A stretch of 49,342 nt of DNA from UBA1738 sp045538755 (GCA_045538755.1 JAZQEC010000036.1:1-49342); one strand, 5' to 3'. Positions 32,367 to 41,350 are shown, numbered from the stretch's first letter. The notes: generated from the letters alone by a model not told the origin. Translations and numbers: made by a program.

Positions 32367-33524
32367 ATGGGTAACAATATTGATTTTGTAACCGATGCCG
32401 CTGATATGCAGCCGACAGATGGCGCAAGAATTAAAGTAATAGGCGTAGGCGGTGGCGGAAATAATGCAGTGGATCGTATGATAGAAGCTAATGTTGCCAA
32501 AGCAGAGTTTATTGCAGTAAATACAGACCTTCAGCAGCTTAAAACTGTAAAGGCTCCTGTTGCTCTTCAAATTGGAACAAGACTTACTCAAGGATTGGGT
32601 GCAGGTGCGAAGCCGGAAATCGGTCAAAAGGCAGCAGAAGAAACAGAATCTGCTATTAAAGAACTTTTAGAAAATACAGAAATGGTGTTTATTACAGCAG
32701 GTATGGGCGGCGGAACAGGTACAGGTGCTGCTCCGGTAATCGCTAAGCTTGCAAAGGAAATGGGAATACTTACAGTTGCTGTTGTAACAAAGCCGTTCTT
32801 CTTTGAAGGACCGCAAAGAGCAAGAAATGCAGAAGCTGGTATTGAACAGTTGTCAGCAAATGTTGATGCAATCGTTACTATTCCTAATGATTTGCTTTTA
32901 AAAACTGCAGATAAGAAAATTTCTATAAAAGAGTCCTTTAAGCTTGCAGACGAAGTACTCCGTCAGGGTGTAGAAGGAATTATCGAAGTTATCGCTCAGA
33001 ACGGTATCATTAGCTGTGACTTTGCTGATGTCAGCACAATTATGCGTGACTCAGGTGTTGCACATATGGGTATCGGTGTTGGTAAGGGCGAGAATGCAGC
33101 TCAGGATGCTGTTCGTGCAGCTATCGAGTCTCCGCTACTTGAAACAAGCATTGCAGGTGCTCACAATGTTCTTCTTAACATCACAGGCGGAACAGAGTTC
33201 TCACTTGTTGATATGGGCGAAGTTTCATCAATCGTTCGTGAAATGGTTTCACAGGATGCTACTATTATCGTAGGTACTGCTGTTGATGAAAATATGAAGG
33301 ACGAAATTAAGGTTACACTGATTGCGACAGGTCTTAATGCAAAAAATAAAAGAGGCGTAAAGCCGGAAGGTTTTGGAGGAGCAACTACCAAAACAACGGA
33401 TTTTGGAACAAGACAGACTCCGTCATTCACATCATCAAATGATGATGATGCAATTTTCTCAAGAACCTTAAAGGCAGGTATGGACAGCGTAAATGTTCCA
33501 TCATTCTTTAAACCGAAGAACTAA
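32367..33524 (+). CDS. ftsZ: Cell division protein FtsZ
   Basis: 385 residues. IKVIGVGGGGNNAVDRMI opens the GTPase domain, and AGMGGGTGTGAAPVIA is the tubulin signature. FEGPQRARNAEAGIEQL and the T7-loop region IEVIAQNGIISCDFAD complete the polymerisation site. A variable linker precedes the short conserved tail (SVNVPSFFKPKN) that binds FtsA/SepF. AAGGAGG before the ATG. It forms the Z ring. Confidence 0.98.
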   Translation: MGNNIDFVTDAADMQPTDGARIKVIGVGGGGNNAVDRMIEANVAKAEFIAVNTDLQQLKTVKAPVALQIGTRLTQGLGAGAKPEIGQKAAEETESAIKELLENTEMVFITAGMGGGTGTGAAPVIAKLAKEMGILTVAVVTKPFFFEGPQRARNAEAGIEQLSANVDAIVTIPNDLLLKTADKKISIKESFKLADEVLRQGVEGIIEVIAQNGIISCDFADVSTIMRDSGVAHMGIGVGKGENAAQDAVRAAIESPLLETSIAGAHNVLLNITGGTEFSLVDMGEVSSIVREMVSQDATIIVGTAVDENMKDEIKVTLIATGLNAKNKRGVKPEGFGGATTKTTDFGTRQTPSFTSSNDDDAIFSRTLKAGMDSVNVPSFFKPKN

Positions 33525-33527
33525 ATT

Positions 33528-33554
33528 ATCGGGCGGATTTCCGCCCGATTTTTT
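33528..33554 (+). terminator. ftsZ terminator
   Basis: ATCGGGCGG pairs with CCGCCCGAT, loop ATTT, then six T. Confidence 0.9.
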
Positions 33555-33628
33555 CATTAAAACAGAATAATAAGCACTTGTCTTGCAGAAAATATAAGTA
33601 TATTCTTTTATAATGAGAGGTGTATTTT

Positions 33629-34294
33629 ATGTTTAAGCATGAAAAGATGCTGTTTCAACCTGTGGAAATTGAAAAACCCAATCCGCAGTATGCGGTACTT
33701 TTGCAGGAACAGCTTGGAGGCGGAAACGGCGAGCTTAAAGCTGCAATGCAATATATGTCGCAGAGCTTCAGGATTAAGGATCCTGAAATCAAGGATTTAT
33801 TTCTGGATATTGCGGCAGAGGAGCTTAGCCATATGGAAATGATTTCACAGACAATTAATCTCTTGAACGGGCATGACGTTGATGCAGAAAAAGTTCCATG
33901 CGGCGAAATTCAAACACACGTCCTGCTTGGACTTAATCCGGGACTCATAAATGCTTCGGGCTATTCCTGGACAGGCGATTATGTGACAGTTACGGGTGAT
34001 TTGTGTGCTGACCTTCTTTCAAATATAGCATCAGAACAAAGAGCAAAGGTCGTTTATGAATATCTTTATCGACAAATTAATGATAAGAAAGTAAGAGAGA
34101 CTATTGATTTTCTGCTAAATCGTGAAGAAGCACATAATGCAATGTTCAGAGAGGCATTTAATAAGGTGCAGAATTCGGGTTCTAATCAAGATTTTGGGAC
34201 TACCAAAGCAGCAAAAATGTATTTTAGTATGTCCGAACCATCACCCGATTCTTCGCTTTCAGGTATTGAAGGAAAAAAACCAGCCTTTAAATAA
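33629..34294 (+). CDS. CotJC-type manganese catalase (spore coat)
   Basis: 221 residues from ATG 33629 (GAGAGGTG upstream; a GTG three codons earlier falls in that site). Ferritin-like four-helix di-manganese protein; metal ligands are in AAEELSHMEM, IASEQRAKVVYEYL and NREEAHNAMF. PQYAVLLQEQLGGGNGELKAAMQYM is typical of CotJC, found in spore coats of Bacillus and Clostridia. A Ser/Pro/Gly-rich tail ends the protein. The usual partners cotJA and cotJB are not adjacent. Its presence supports a spore former. Confidence 0.9.
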   Translation: MFKHEKMLFQPVEIEKPNPQYAVLLQEQLGGGNGELKAAMQYMSQSFRIKDPEIKDLFLDIAAEELSHMEMISQTINLLNGHDVDAEKVPCGEIQTHVLLGLNPGLINASGYSWTGDYVTVTGDLCADLLSNIASEQRAKVVYEYLYRQINDKKVRETIDFLLNREEAHNAMFREAFNKVQNSGSNQDFGTTKAAKMYFSMSEPSPDSSLSGIEGKKPAFK

Positions 34295-34298
34295 AATC

Positions 34299-34335
34299 AA
34301 ATATCACATCACAAATACTGATGTGATATTTTTTT
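34299..34335 (+). terminator. Terminator after CotJC gene
   Basis: AAATATCACATCA pairs with TGATGTGATATTT, followed by T. Confidence 0.88.
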
Positions 34336-34396
34336 GTTGAATATGTTGAAAATGTGTGATAAAATGATAGTATTAACCAATACACAGGAGTAAAAT

Positions 34397-35773
34397 ATGA
34401 AATCGTTAATGGACTTGCTTGAGAGTGAAAACAGAATACCAATGCATATGCCTGGTCATAAGCGAAATATACTTTTGTCACACTACCTTGAAAGGCTGTC
34501 TGCTGACCTTGATATAACCGAAATTGACGGGTTTGATGACCTTCATAGCCCTGATGGGATTTTAAAGGCTTCGATGGAAGTGGCGGCAAGCTTGCGAGGT
34601 GTGAAAAAGGCATTTTACCTTGTAAACGGCGCAACCTGCGGGATTTTGGCGGCAATTTTTGCGGTAGCGGAAAATGAGAAAGTGATTTGTGCACGAAACT
34701 GCCATAAATCGGTTTACAATGCTTTGGAAATATCAAGGGCAAAGACGGTGTTTATAAATCCGCCGTATTGCAAAAAAACAGGCATTTGCGGCTCTGTAAT
34801 GCCACTTGATATTGCGGAAAAAATAAATGAAAACCCAGATACTAAGCTTATTATTTTGACAAGTCCAACCTATGAAGGGGTTGTGAGCGACATTGAAGAA
34901 ATATGCCGCACCGCCCACGAAAAAAATATTCCTGTTTTAGTAGATGCAGCTCACGGAGCACATTTTGGCTTTGGATATGGATTCCCTAAAGCAGCATCGC
35001 AGTGCGGCGCGGATATTGTAGTTGAAAGCTTACATAAAACTCTTCCAAGTATTACACAGACCGCTGTCTGTTATGTTTCTGGAAGCTTAATTGATGAAAA
35101 AGATATTGCTGAAAAACTATCAGTTTTCGAGACGAGCAGTCCGTCATATCTTTTGCTTGCATCTATTGACGGGTGTGTAAATATGCTATCGGAAAAAGGA
35201 GATGTGCTTTTTGCAAACTGGCAAAATATCTTGGATAGATTTTATGAAAGCATAAAAGGTCTTGAAAATATAGAAATTTTGCAAAATGACGGTAGATTTT
35301 TTGACCTTGACAGAAGTAAAATTGTTATGTTCACAAAAGATGGGAAAAAGCTTTTGGAGGATTTGCGCTATTTTGGCATTGAATGCGAAATGGCGATGCC
35401 GGAGTACGTTATTGCAATGACGGGTATGGGAGATACCGAAGAGAACCTTGTACGTCTTTCGAATGCTTTGCGTGAGCTTGACAAAAAAAGCGAAAAGGCA
35501 CATAGAAATATTATAGCACCCGACATTCCCAAAATGATTATGTCGTCATCATCAGCGAAAAAGCAACCTTCGGAATATGCAGACTATAAGAAAAGTGTGG
35601 GAAGAATTGCGGCAGAATACGTCTGGGCATATCCGCCGGGAGTGCCAATAGTAATTGTTGGAGAAGAAATAACAGCTGAAACTTCGGATATTTTGGAAAA
35701 ATATGAAAAATACGGCTTTTGTTTAAAAGGAAACAGAAAACGAAAATCAGGTAAAATACTTGTCATTAAATAG
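34397..35773 (+). CDS. Orn/Lys/Arg decarboxylase-family PLP protein
   Basis: 458 residues with the fold-I PLP architecture. The N-terminal RIPMHMPGHKRN, the middle VDAAHGAHFGFGYGFP and the PLP-binding Lys in VVESLHKTLPSITQ match the short SpeA/YaaO-type branch of group III decarboxylases. The C-terminal domain has YVWAYPPGVPIVIVGEEI. Members decarboxylate arginine, lysine or ornithine for polyamine synthesis; the substrate is not readable here. GGAG precedes the ATG. Confidence 0.88.
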   Translation: MKSLMDLLESENRIPMHMPGHKRNILLSHYLERLSADLDITEIDGFDDLHSPDGILKASMEVAASLRGVKKAFYLVNGATCGILAAIFAVAENEKVICARNCHKSVYNALEISRAKTVFINPPYCKKTGICGSVMPLDIAEKINENPDTKLIILTSPTYEGVVSDIEEICRTAHEKNIPVLVDAAHGAHFGFGYGFPKAASQCGADIVVESLHKTLPSITQTAVCYVSGSLIDEKDIAEKLSVFETSSPSYLLLASIDGCVNMLSEKGDVLFANWQNILDRFYESIKGLENIEILQNDGRFFDLDRSKIVMFTKDGKKLLEDLRYFGIECEMAMPEYVIAMTGMGDTEENLVRLSNALRELDKKSEKAHRNIIAPDIPKMIMSSSSAKKQPSEYADYKKSVGRIAAEYVWAYPPGVPIVIVGEEITAETSDILEKYEKYGFCLKGNRKRKSGKILVIK

Positions 35774-35783
35774 CGTATTTGAC

Positions 35784-35812
35784 TTGACAATATAAAAAAA
35801 ACACTATATAAT
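35784..35812 (+). promoter_or_regulatory. SCIFF operon promoter
   Basis: TTGACA, 17-nt spacer, TATAAT, both perfect, 37 bp before the precursor gene. Confidence 0.9.
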
Positions 35813-35848
35813 ATACTTAACAGTGAATATTTAAAAGGAGAAATTTGT

Positions 35849-36112
35849 ATGAACAGAATAAATACTCTTAATACAAGAAATTTAACAAACTGTGAAGGTG
35901 GATGCGGCGAGTGTCAGACATCTTGCCAGTCAGCATGTAAAACATCATGCGGTGTGGCAAATCAGCCTTGTGAAGCTACTTCAAGAATTGTTACATTAAA
36001 CACAAGAAATTTAACAAACTGCGAAGGCGGATGCGGAGAATGCCAGACATCTTGCCAGTCAGCATGTAAAACATCATGCGGTGTGGCAAATCAGCCATGT
36101 GAAAACAGATAA
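35849..36112 (+). CDS. scfA: SCIFF ribosomal peptide precursor, tandem-duplicated
   Basis: 87 residues, about twice the usual SCIFF length (~46). Residues 6-42 and 49-85 are identical 37-residue copies; homology extends to 3-42 and 46-85 with one change (Asn5/Val48). Each copy has the SCIFF core CGECQTSCQSACKTSC followed by a seventh Cys near the end, and an extra Cys in LTNCEGG (15 and 58), so 14 Cys in total. The copies differ at ten nucleotides in 37 codons, all silent. SCIFF (Six Cysteines in Forty-Five) is near-universal in Clostridia and receives thioether cross-links from the radical-SAM enzyme encoded next. In canonical SCIFF, as I recall, Cys32 links to Thr37 in CKTSCT; here that Thr is Gly (35 and 78). 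AAAGGAG precedes the ATG. Confidence 0.95.
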   Translation: MNRINTLNTRNLTNCEGGCGECQTSCQSACKTSCGVANQPCEATSRIVTLNTRNLTNCEGGCGECQTSCQSACKTSCGVANQPCENR

Positions 36113-36124
36113 AATTATTAAGGC

Positions 36125-36155
36125 TTGCCGGCTGAATTATCAGTCGGCAAATTTA
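36125..36155 (+). terminator. Attenuator-like hairpin between precursor and maturase
   Basis: TTGCCGGCTGA (36125-36135) pairs with TCAGTCGGCAA (36140-36150), one G-U pair, loop of four, then the weak tail ATTTATT. Partial termination would make more precursor than enzyme message. Confidence 0.65.
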
Positions 36156-36173
36156 TTGTAAAAGGGAATAACT

Positions 36174-37541
36174 ATGATACATCAATATAAACAAAACGGA
36201 TACAACATAGTAATTGACGTGTGCAGCGGCTCAGTTCACGCTGTGGACGATGTTGCGTATGATATAATTGCTATGTTTGAAAAAGAAGAAAAATCGGAAA
36301 TTGTAAAGAAAATCTCTGAAAAATATACTGATATCACAAAAGACGAGGTTCTATCGTGTATTGCCGATGTTGAGGCTTTAAAGGAGAGCGGTCAGCTTTT
36401 TGCAGAAGATATTTATGCGGATAAGGCTGATATTTTAAAAAATAAGAACAACGTAATTAAGGCGCTTTGCCTGCACGTAGCACATACCTGTAACTTAAAC
36501 TGTTCTTATTGCTTTGCAAGTCAGGGCAAATATCAGGGTGATAAAGCGCTTATGACATTTGAAGTCGGCAAACAGGCGATTGATTTCCTTATCGCAAATT
36601 CAGGAACCAGAAGAAACCTTGAGGTTGACTTTTTCGGCGGTGAGCCGCTTATGAACTGGGAAGTTGTAAAGCAGCTTGTAGCTTATGCAAGAAGCATTGA
36701 AAAGGAGCATGGTAAAAACTTCAGATTTACTCTTACTACAAATGGTATGCTTTTAGATGATGAAGTGACAGAGTTCTGTAACAAGGAAATGAATAACGTC
36801 GTTTTGAGCCTTGACGGAAGACCCGAAATTCACGACAGATTAAGAAAAGATTATCAGGGCAGAGGCAGTTATGATGTGATTGTGCCTAAATTTCAGGAGT
36901 TTGTAAAAAAACGTGGCGATTTAAGCTATTATGTACGTGGTACATATACACATAATAATGTGGATTTCACAAATGATATTTTCCATACAGCGGATTTGGG
37001 ATTTAAAGAGCTTAGTATGGAGCCTGTTGTGTGTGCGCCCACAGACCCGTATGCACTTACCAAGGAGGACTTGCCCAAACTATTTGAGCAGTATGAAATC
37101 CTTGCAAATGAAATGATAAAAAGAGATAAAGAAGGCAAGGGGTTTACGTTCTATCACTATATGATTGACCTTGAAAACGGACCGTGTATTTATAAGCGGA
37201 TTTCAGGTTGTGGTTCAGGAACTGAGTATCTTGCAGTAACGCCTTGGGGCGAGCTTTTCCCGTGTCATCAGTTTGTCGGTGATGACAAGTACAGTATGGG
37301 CAATGTCTGGGACGGTGTGACTAATACCCAGATGCAGGACAAGTTCAGAAAATGTAATGTTTATTCAAGACCTGAGTGTAAAGATTGTTGGGCAAAGCTT
37401 TATTGCTCAGGCGGTTGTGCGGCAAATGCATATCACGCAACAGGAGATATTAACGGTATATACGAATACGGCTGCGAGCTTTTCAAAAAGCGAATGGAAT
37501 GTGCAATTATGATTCAGGTGGATAAGGCACTTTCAAAGTAA
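36174..37541 (+). CDS. scfB: SCIFF radical-SAM maturase
   Basis: 455 residues. An N-terminal ~90-residue peptide-recognition (RRE-like) region opens MIHQYKQNGYNIVIDVCSGSVH. The radical-SAM CxxxCxxC is HTCNLNCSYCF (Cys106, 110, 113), with GGEPL at ~155. A SPASM domain holds two auxiliary [4Fe-4S] clusters: GPCIYKRISGCGSG, LFPCHQF and the Cys set NCxxxC-like CNVYSRPECKDCWAKLYCSGGC, plus YGCELF. Length and motifs fit ScfB/CteB, which makes Cys-to-alpha-carbon thioethers in SCIFF. It lies 61 bp after the precursor and shares its promoter. Nothing marks it as adapted to a two-core substrate by eye. Confidence 0.96.
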   Translation: MIHQYKQNGYNIVIDVCSGSVHAVDDVAYDIIAMFEKEEKSEIVKKISEKYTDITKDEVLSCIADVEALKESGQLFAEDIYADKADILKNKNNVIKALCLHVAHTCNLNCSYCFASQGKYQGDKALMTFEVGKQAIDFLIANSGTRRNLEVDFFGGEPLMNWEVVKQLVAYARSIEKEHGKNFRFTLTTNGMLLDDEVTEFCNKEMNNVVLSLDGRPEIHDRLRKDYQGRGSYDVIVPKFQEFVKKRGDLSYYVRGTYTHNNVDFTNDIFHTADLGFKELSMEPVVCAPTDPYALTKEDLPKLFEQYEILANEMIKRDKEGKGFTFYHYMIDLENGPCIYKRISGCGSGTEYLAVTPWGELFPCHQFVGDDKYSMGNVWDGVTNTQMQDKFRKCNVYSRPECKDCWAKLYCSGGCAANAYHATGDINGIYEYGCELFKKRMECAIMIQVDKALSK

Positions 37542-37564
37542 GCGTGTAATTAAAAGTTTGTAAT

Positions 37565-37599
37565 AAAAAGGCTGAACGATAACTTCGTTCAGCCTTTTT
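37565..37599. terminator. Bidirectional terminator
   Basis: AAAAAGGCTGAACG pairs with CGTTCAGCCTTTTT; it serves both the maturase gene and the convergent pheT. Confidence 0.9.
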
Positions 37600-37610
37600 G
37601 CTGCTATATC

Positions 37611-39995
37611 TTATCTCAACTGTGCATTATTCTTATACTGCAAATCTTTTACTATTTTGTTAAATACTTTATTTACTTCTTCGCTTGTCAAGCTTCTGTT
37701 GGCTGCACGGAACGATATTGAGAATGCAAGACTCTTTTTGCCTTCAGGGATTCTGTCACCTTCGTAAACGTCGAACAGCTTGATGCTTTCTAAAAGGTCG
37801 CCTGATGCCTTAATCATTGTTGCCTCAAGGTCGCCCACTAAGGCTGTTTTATCAACAAGAATTGCAATGTCACGTTCTGCTGCAGGGAACTTAGGAAGTG
37901 CTTTATACTTGATATTATTATCAACGCATTCGAACATTCCTTCAACATCAATTTCCGCAACGTAGCACGGAACATCAATGTCAAAATTTTTAGAAACTGT
38001 TGGGTGAACTTCGCCGACAATACCAATTTTTTTATCTCCCACATAAAGTGCAGCAGATCTTCCAGGGTGAAGTGACGGGCAGGTAGTAAGCTGTTTCCAC
38101 TCGATACCTTTCATATTAAGGCTTTCAAATGCTGCTTCTAAAATTCCCTTTATATCATAAAAATCAATTTCTTTTCCATACATACCCATTGACAGCTTTT
38201 CAGGCTCATTTGGAAGTTTGCCAGCCTCTGTCGGGATATAAACCTTGCTTATTTCAAACAGTTTCACATTTTCATTTTTATGACTGTAATTATAAGAAAG
38301 GTTTTTAAGCATTGAAGCAAGTGTTGTTGTGCGCATAATTGAAGTGTCTTCACCAAGAGGATTGCGGATTTTGACTGCATTTCTAAAAGAACTGTCCTTT
38401 GGAAGATTTAGCTTTTCAAAATCATCTGTACCTGTAAATGTGAAGGTAAATGTTTCATACATTCCCTGAGCTATAAGTGCATTAGAAAGACCAAGTCTAA
38501 AGCTCTGCATTGGTGAATACATACCCTTTGTAGCTTCGCCTGATAAAAGTGTTGTCGGGATTTTGTCGTAGCCGTAAAAACGTGCAACTTCTTCCGCAAC
38601 ATCAGCCTCTGCCTCAATGTCAGGACGGAAGGATGGCGGTGTAACTGTCATTTTGTCAAGGTCAACGTCAAATTCGATTGCTCTTAAATATTCTGCCATT
38701 TCTTCTTTTGAAATGTCAATACCCAAAAATGCATTTATTTTATCAGGACGGAATTTGAGTGTTACAGGTGCTTTGATATTTCCCTTAACGTCAAGCATTC
38801 CGCCTACGATTTCGCCGCAGCCAAGCATCTGTACGAGTTGGCAGGCACGCTCTATGGCAGGAACGGTGTTGTTTGCGTCAAGCCCCTTTTCGTAACGTGA
38901 TGATGCTTCAGTTCTAAGTCCTGCTTTTTGTGCTGTAAGACGAACGGAAACAGCATCAAAGGTTGCAGATTCGAATATAACAGTTGTTGTATCCTCTTCA
39001 ATTTCCGAATTAAAACCGCCCATTACACCTGCAATGGCAACAGCCTTCTTGCTATCTGCAATAACCAAATCGTTGCTGTCTAAAGTTCTGTCCTGCTCGT
39101 CAAGAGTTTTGATAACTTCGCCGTCTTTAGCATCACGTACAATGATTTTTCCGCCATCTAAATGACGAAGGTCGAATGCGTGCATTGGTTGACCGTATTC
39201 TAAAAGAATGTAGTTTGTGATGTCGACAATATTATTGATTGAACGTATGCCGGCAGCCTTTAGGCGGCGAACCATCCATTCAGGCGACGGACCAATCTTT
39301 ACGTTTTTAACCATTCTTGCACAGTATCTAAGACATTTGTCGGGGTTTTCAACTATGACAGAAATTGTATCTTTAATATTTTCTGAATTTTCGGTAAATA
39401 CAGGGGTTTCAACCTTAAAAGGTTTCCTGAATGTAGCTGCAGTTTCACGTGCAAGACCAATTACGCTAAAGCAGTCAGGACGGTTTGATGTAATTTCAAA
39501 CTCGACAACTTCTTCGTTAAGACCGAAAAAGTCTTTAATATCCATTCCTATTTTCGTGTCCTCAGGCAAAATCAAAATTCCGTATTCCGGCTCCCATGAA
39601 AGGTCAGCTTCGGTTAATCCTAACTCCTCGTGTGAGCAGAGCATACCAAACGATTCAACACCTCTTAATTTGCCTGTTTTAATATGAACTCCGCCTGGAA
39701 GATAAGAGTCGTTTTTCGCAACAGGAACAATCTGTCCAACCTTTACATTAGGTGCACCTGTTACAATTTGAAGAACCTCATCGCCTACATCTACCTTGCA
39801 GATTACCATATGGTCAGAATCAGGGTGGTCTGTAATTTCGAGGATTTTTCCTGTAACTACATTCTGTATATCCGTACCCATATTTTCAATAGTTTCAACT
39901 TTTGAGCCTGTCATTGTAAGAGCTTCTGCATATTCTTTCGGTAAAATTCCGGTAATGTCTGTATAATCGTTAAACCAACTCATTGGTACTTTCAT
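37611..39995 (-). CDS. pheT: Phenylalanyl-tRNA synthetase beta subunit
   Basis: 794 residues, normal for PheT. It has an N-terminal tRNA-binding OB domain (~40-150), the B3/B4 region (FEITSNRPDCFSVIGLAREtaa-type block near 195), the B5 domain (~400-475), the catalytic-like B6/B7 core and a C-terminal ferredoxin-like anticodon-binding domain (FPAAERDIAILVDKTA onward, ~700-794). It works as an alpha2-beta2 enzyme and edits Tyr-tRNA-Phe. It lies 21 bp after pheS, under the T-box. Confidence 0.97.
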   Translation of the reverse strand: MKVPMSWFNDYTDITGILPKEYAEALTMTGSKVETIENMGTDIQNVVTGKILEITDHPDSDHMVICKVDVGDEVLQIVTGAPNVKVGQIVPVAKNDSYLPGGVHIKTGKLRGVESFGMLCSHEELGLTEADLSWEPEYGILILPEDTKIGMDIKDFFGLNEEVVEFEITSNRPDCFSVIGLARETAATFRKPFKVETPVFTENSENIKDTISVIVENPDKCLRYCARMVKNVKIGPSPEWMVRRLKAAGIRSINNIVDITNYILLEYGQPMHAFDLRHLDGGKIIVRDAKDGEVIKTLDEQDRTLDSNDLVIADSKKAVAIAGVMGGFNSEIEEDTTTVIFESATFDAVSVRLTAQKAGLRTEASSRYEKGLDANNTVPAIERACQLVQMLGCGEIVGGMLDVKGNIKAPVTLKFRPDKINAFLGIDISKEEMAEYLRAIEFDVDLDKMTVTPPSFRPDIEAEADVAEEVARFYGYDKIPTTLLSGEATKGMYSPMQSFRLGLSNALIAQGMYETFTFTFTGTDDFEKLNLPKDSSFRNAVKIRNPLGEDTSIMRTTTLASMLKNLSYNYSHKNENVKLFEISKVYIPTEAGKLPNEPEKLSMGMYGKEIDFYDIKGILEAAFESLNMKGIEWKQLTTCPSLHPGRSAALYVGDKKIGIVGEVHPTVSKNFDIDVPCYVAEIDVEGMFECVDNNIKYKALPKFPAAERDIAILVDKTALVGDLEATMIKASGDLLESIKLFDVYEGDRIPEGKKSLAFSISFRAANRSLTSEEVNKVFNKIVKDLQYKNNAQLR

Positions 39996-40016
39996 TTTTT
40001 ATCAGTCCTTTCCTTA

Positions 40017-41036
40017 TTAAAATTGTTTCAAGAATCTAACGTCATTTTCAAAGAAAAGACGAATATCGTTAATATCATATCTTCCCATTACAAGTCTTTC
40101 AAGACCGATGCCGAATGCGAAGCCTGAATAAACCTCGGGGTCAATTCCACAACCTGAGAGAACTTTTGGGTGAACCATGCCGCCGCCCAAAATTTCAATC
40201 CAACCTTCGCCCTTACACATACTGCAGCCTTCGCCACCGCAGGCAAAACAGCGGATATCTGTTTCAACTGACGGCTCTGTGAACGGGAAGTGGTGAGGAC
40301 GGAAACGGCAAACGGCATCCTCGCCGTAGATTGATTTAATAAGAGCTTCAAGTGTGCCCTTTAAATCTGCCATTGTAATGCCTTTGTCAACAACAAGACC
40401 TTCAATCTGGTGGAAAATCGGTGAGTGAGTTGCGTCAACTGCGTCACTTCTATAAACTCTGCCCGGTGCAATAATGCGAATCGGCGGCTTTGTATTTTCC
40501 ATAACACGAATCTGCATTGGTGATGTCTGGGTTCTTAAAACTATGTTGTCTTCAACATAGAATGAATCCTGCGTATCACGTGCAGGGTGATTTTTCGGAA
40601 TATTTAATGCTTCAAAGTTATAGTAGTCTGTTTCAACATCAGGACCTTCTGCAATCTGAAAACCCATTCCGATTACTGCGTCCTTAAACTCGTTAAGTAC
40701 CTTTGTAAGTGGGTGAAGATTACCGATTTCAGCCTTTTTGCCAGGCATAGTTATATCGATTACTTCTTCTTTTAATTTTGCTTCCTGAAGTGCTTTGGAA
40801 ATTTCAGCCTTCTTTTCATCAATTTCGCTTGACAAAAATTCTCTGACTTCATTTGCTAATGCTCCGATAATAGGACGTTCTTCGCTCGATAACTGTCCCA
40901 TACCTTTTAAGATTGATGTAAGCTCACCTTTTTTGCCGAGATATTTAATTCGTATTTCTTCCAATGCTTCAATGCTTTGAGCCGTTTTAAGCTGCTCTTC
41001 TACATTAGTTTTGATTTGCTGAAGTTGCTCCTTCAT
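40017..41036 (-). CDS. pheS: Phenylalanyl-tRNA synthetase alpha subunit
   Basis: 339 residues. The N-terminal coiled coil (~1-90) binds tRNA. The class II catalytic core has motif 2 (RIIAPGRVYRSDAVDATHSP), the Phe-binding HHFPFTEPSVE and motif 3 (GFAFGIGLERLVMGRY). The insert CFACGGEGCSMCKGEGW is a short Cys-rich zinc-like segment seen in some bacterial PheS. AGGAGGAAT lies before the ATG. First gene of the T-box-controlled operon. Confidence 0.97.
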   Translation of the reverse strand: MKEQLQQIKTNVEEQLKTAQSIEALEEIRIKYLGKKGELTSILKGMGQLSSEERPIIGALANEVREFLSSEIDEKKAEISKALQEAKLKEEVIDITMPGKKAEIGNLHPLTKVLNEFKDAVIGMGFQIAEGPDVETDYYNFEALNIPKNHPARDTQDSFYVEDNIVLRTQTSPMQIRVMENTKPPIRIIAPGRVYRSDAVDATHSPIFHQIEGLVVDKGITMADLKGTLEALIKSIYGEDAVCRFRPHHFPFTEPSVETDIRCFACGGEGCSMCKGEGWIEILGGGMVHPKVLSGCGIDPEVYSGFAFGIGLERLVMGRYDINDIRLFFENDVRFLKQF

Positions 41037-41057
41037 TTAAAATTCCTCCTTTTTGCA

Positions 41058-41315
41058 ATAAAAAAATACTTCTCCCAGTCGGGACGAAGTATATATTCTC
41101 CGCGGTACCACCCGTATTTCCGTTTAATAAAACGAACACTCATTTTTGACTTAACGCGTCACCTGCGGCATAAACTACACACCTTGCGGCTTCACCTATG
41201 CAGCTCCGAAAGGAAATTTGGGATATACCTTTACCGCTGCGGCTCACAGCCGACGACCGCAACTCTCTTTTGGAAAGTATATCTTACTTTGTTTCATCAT
41301 CGCTTTTATTCATAT
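41058..41315 (-). ncRNA. Phenylalanine T-box leader
   Basis: On the minus strand the T-box core GGGTGGTACCGCG (41113-41101) is followed by a terminator: ATACTTC with GAAGTAT around CCC/GGG (41092-41066), then seven T. The upstream stem I shows the AGAGAG bulge motif and GATATAC/GTATATC pairing, then TCGGAGC. A UUC at 41215-41213 is the probable specifier codon, but the loop could not be folded with certainty. Uncharged tRNA-Phe would pair with the specifier and the T-box, favour the antiterminator and switch on pheST. Confidence 0.93.
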
Positions 41316-41321
41316 GAAGCA

Positions 41322-41350
41322 ATTATATCACAATTTTTTTATTATTACAA
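41322..41350 (-). promoter_or_regulatory. pheST promoter
   Basis: On the minus strand TTGTAA (41350-41345), 17-nt spacer, TATAAT (41327-41322). Confidence 0.8.

Noticed and set aside
35849..36112. Assembly or copying artefact as the cause of the SCIFF repeat
   Set aside because: The two copies differ at ten silent positions plus flanking differences, which an artefact would not produce; true duplication is more likely.
39217..39687. 156-residue plus-strand protein inside pheT
   Set aside because: It lies wholly opposite pheT, has no ribosome site and shows the Ser/Ile-rich composition of an antisense shadow.
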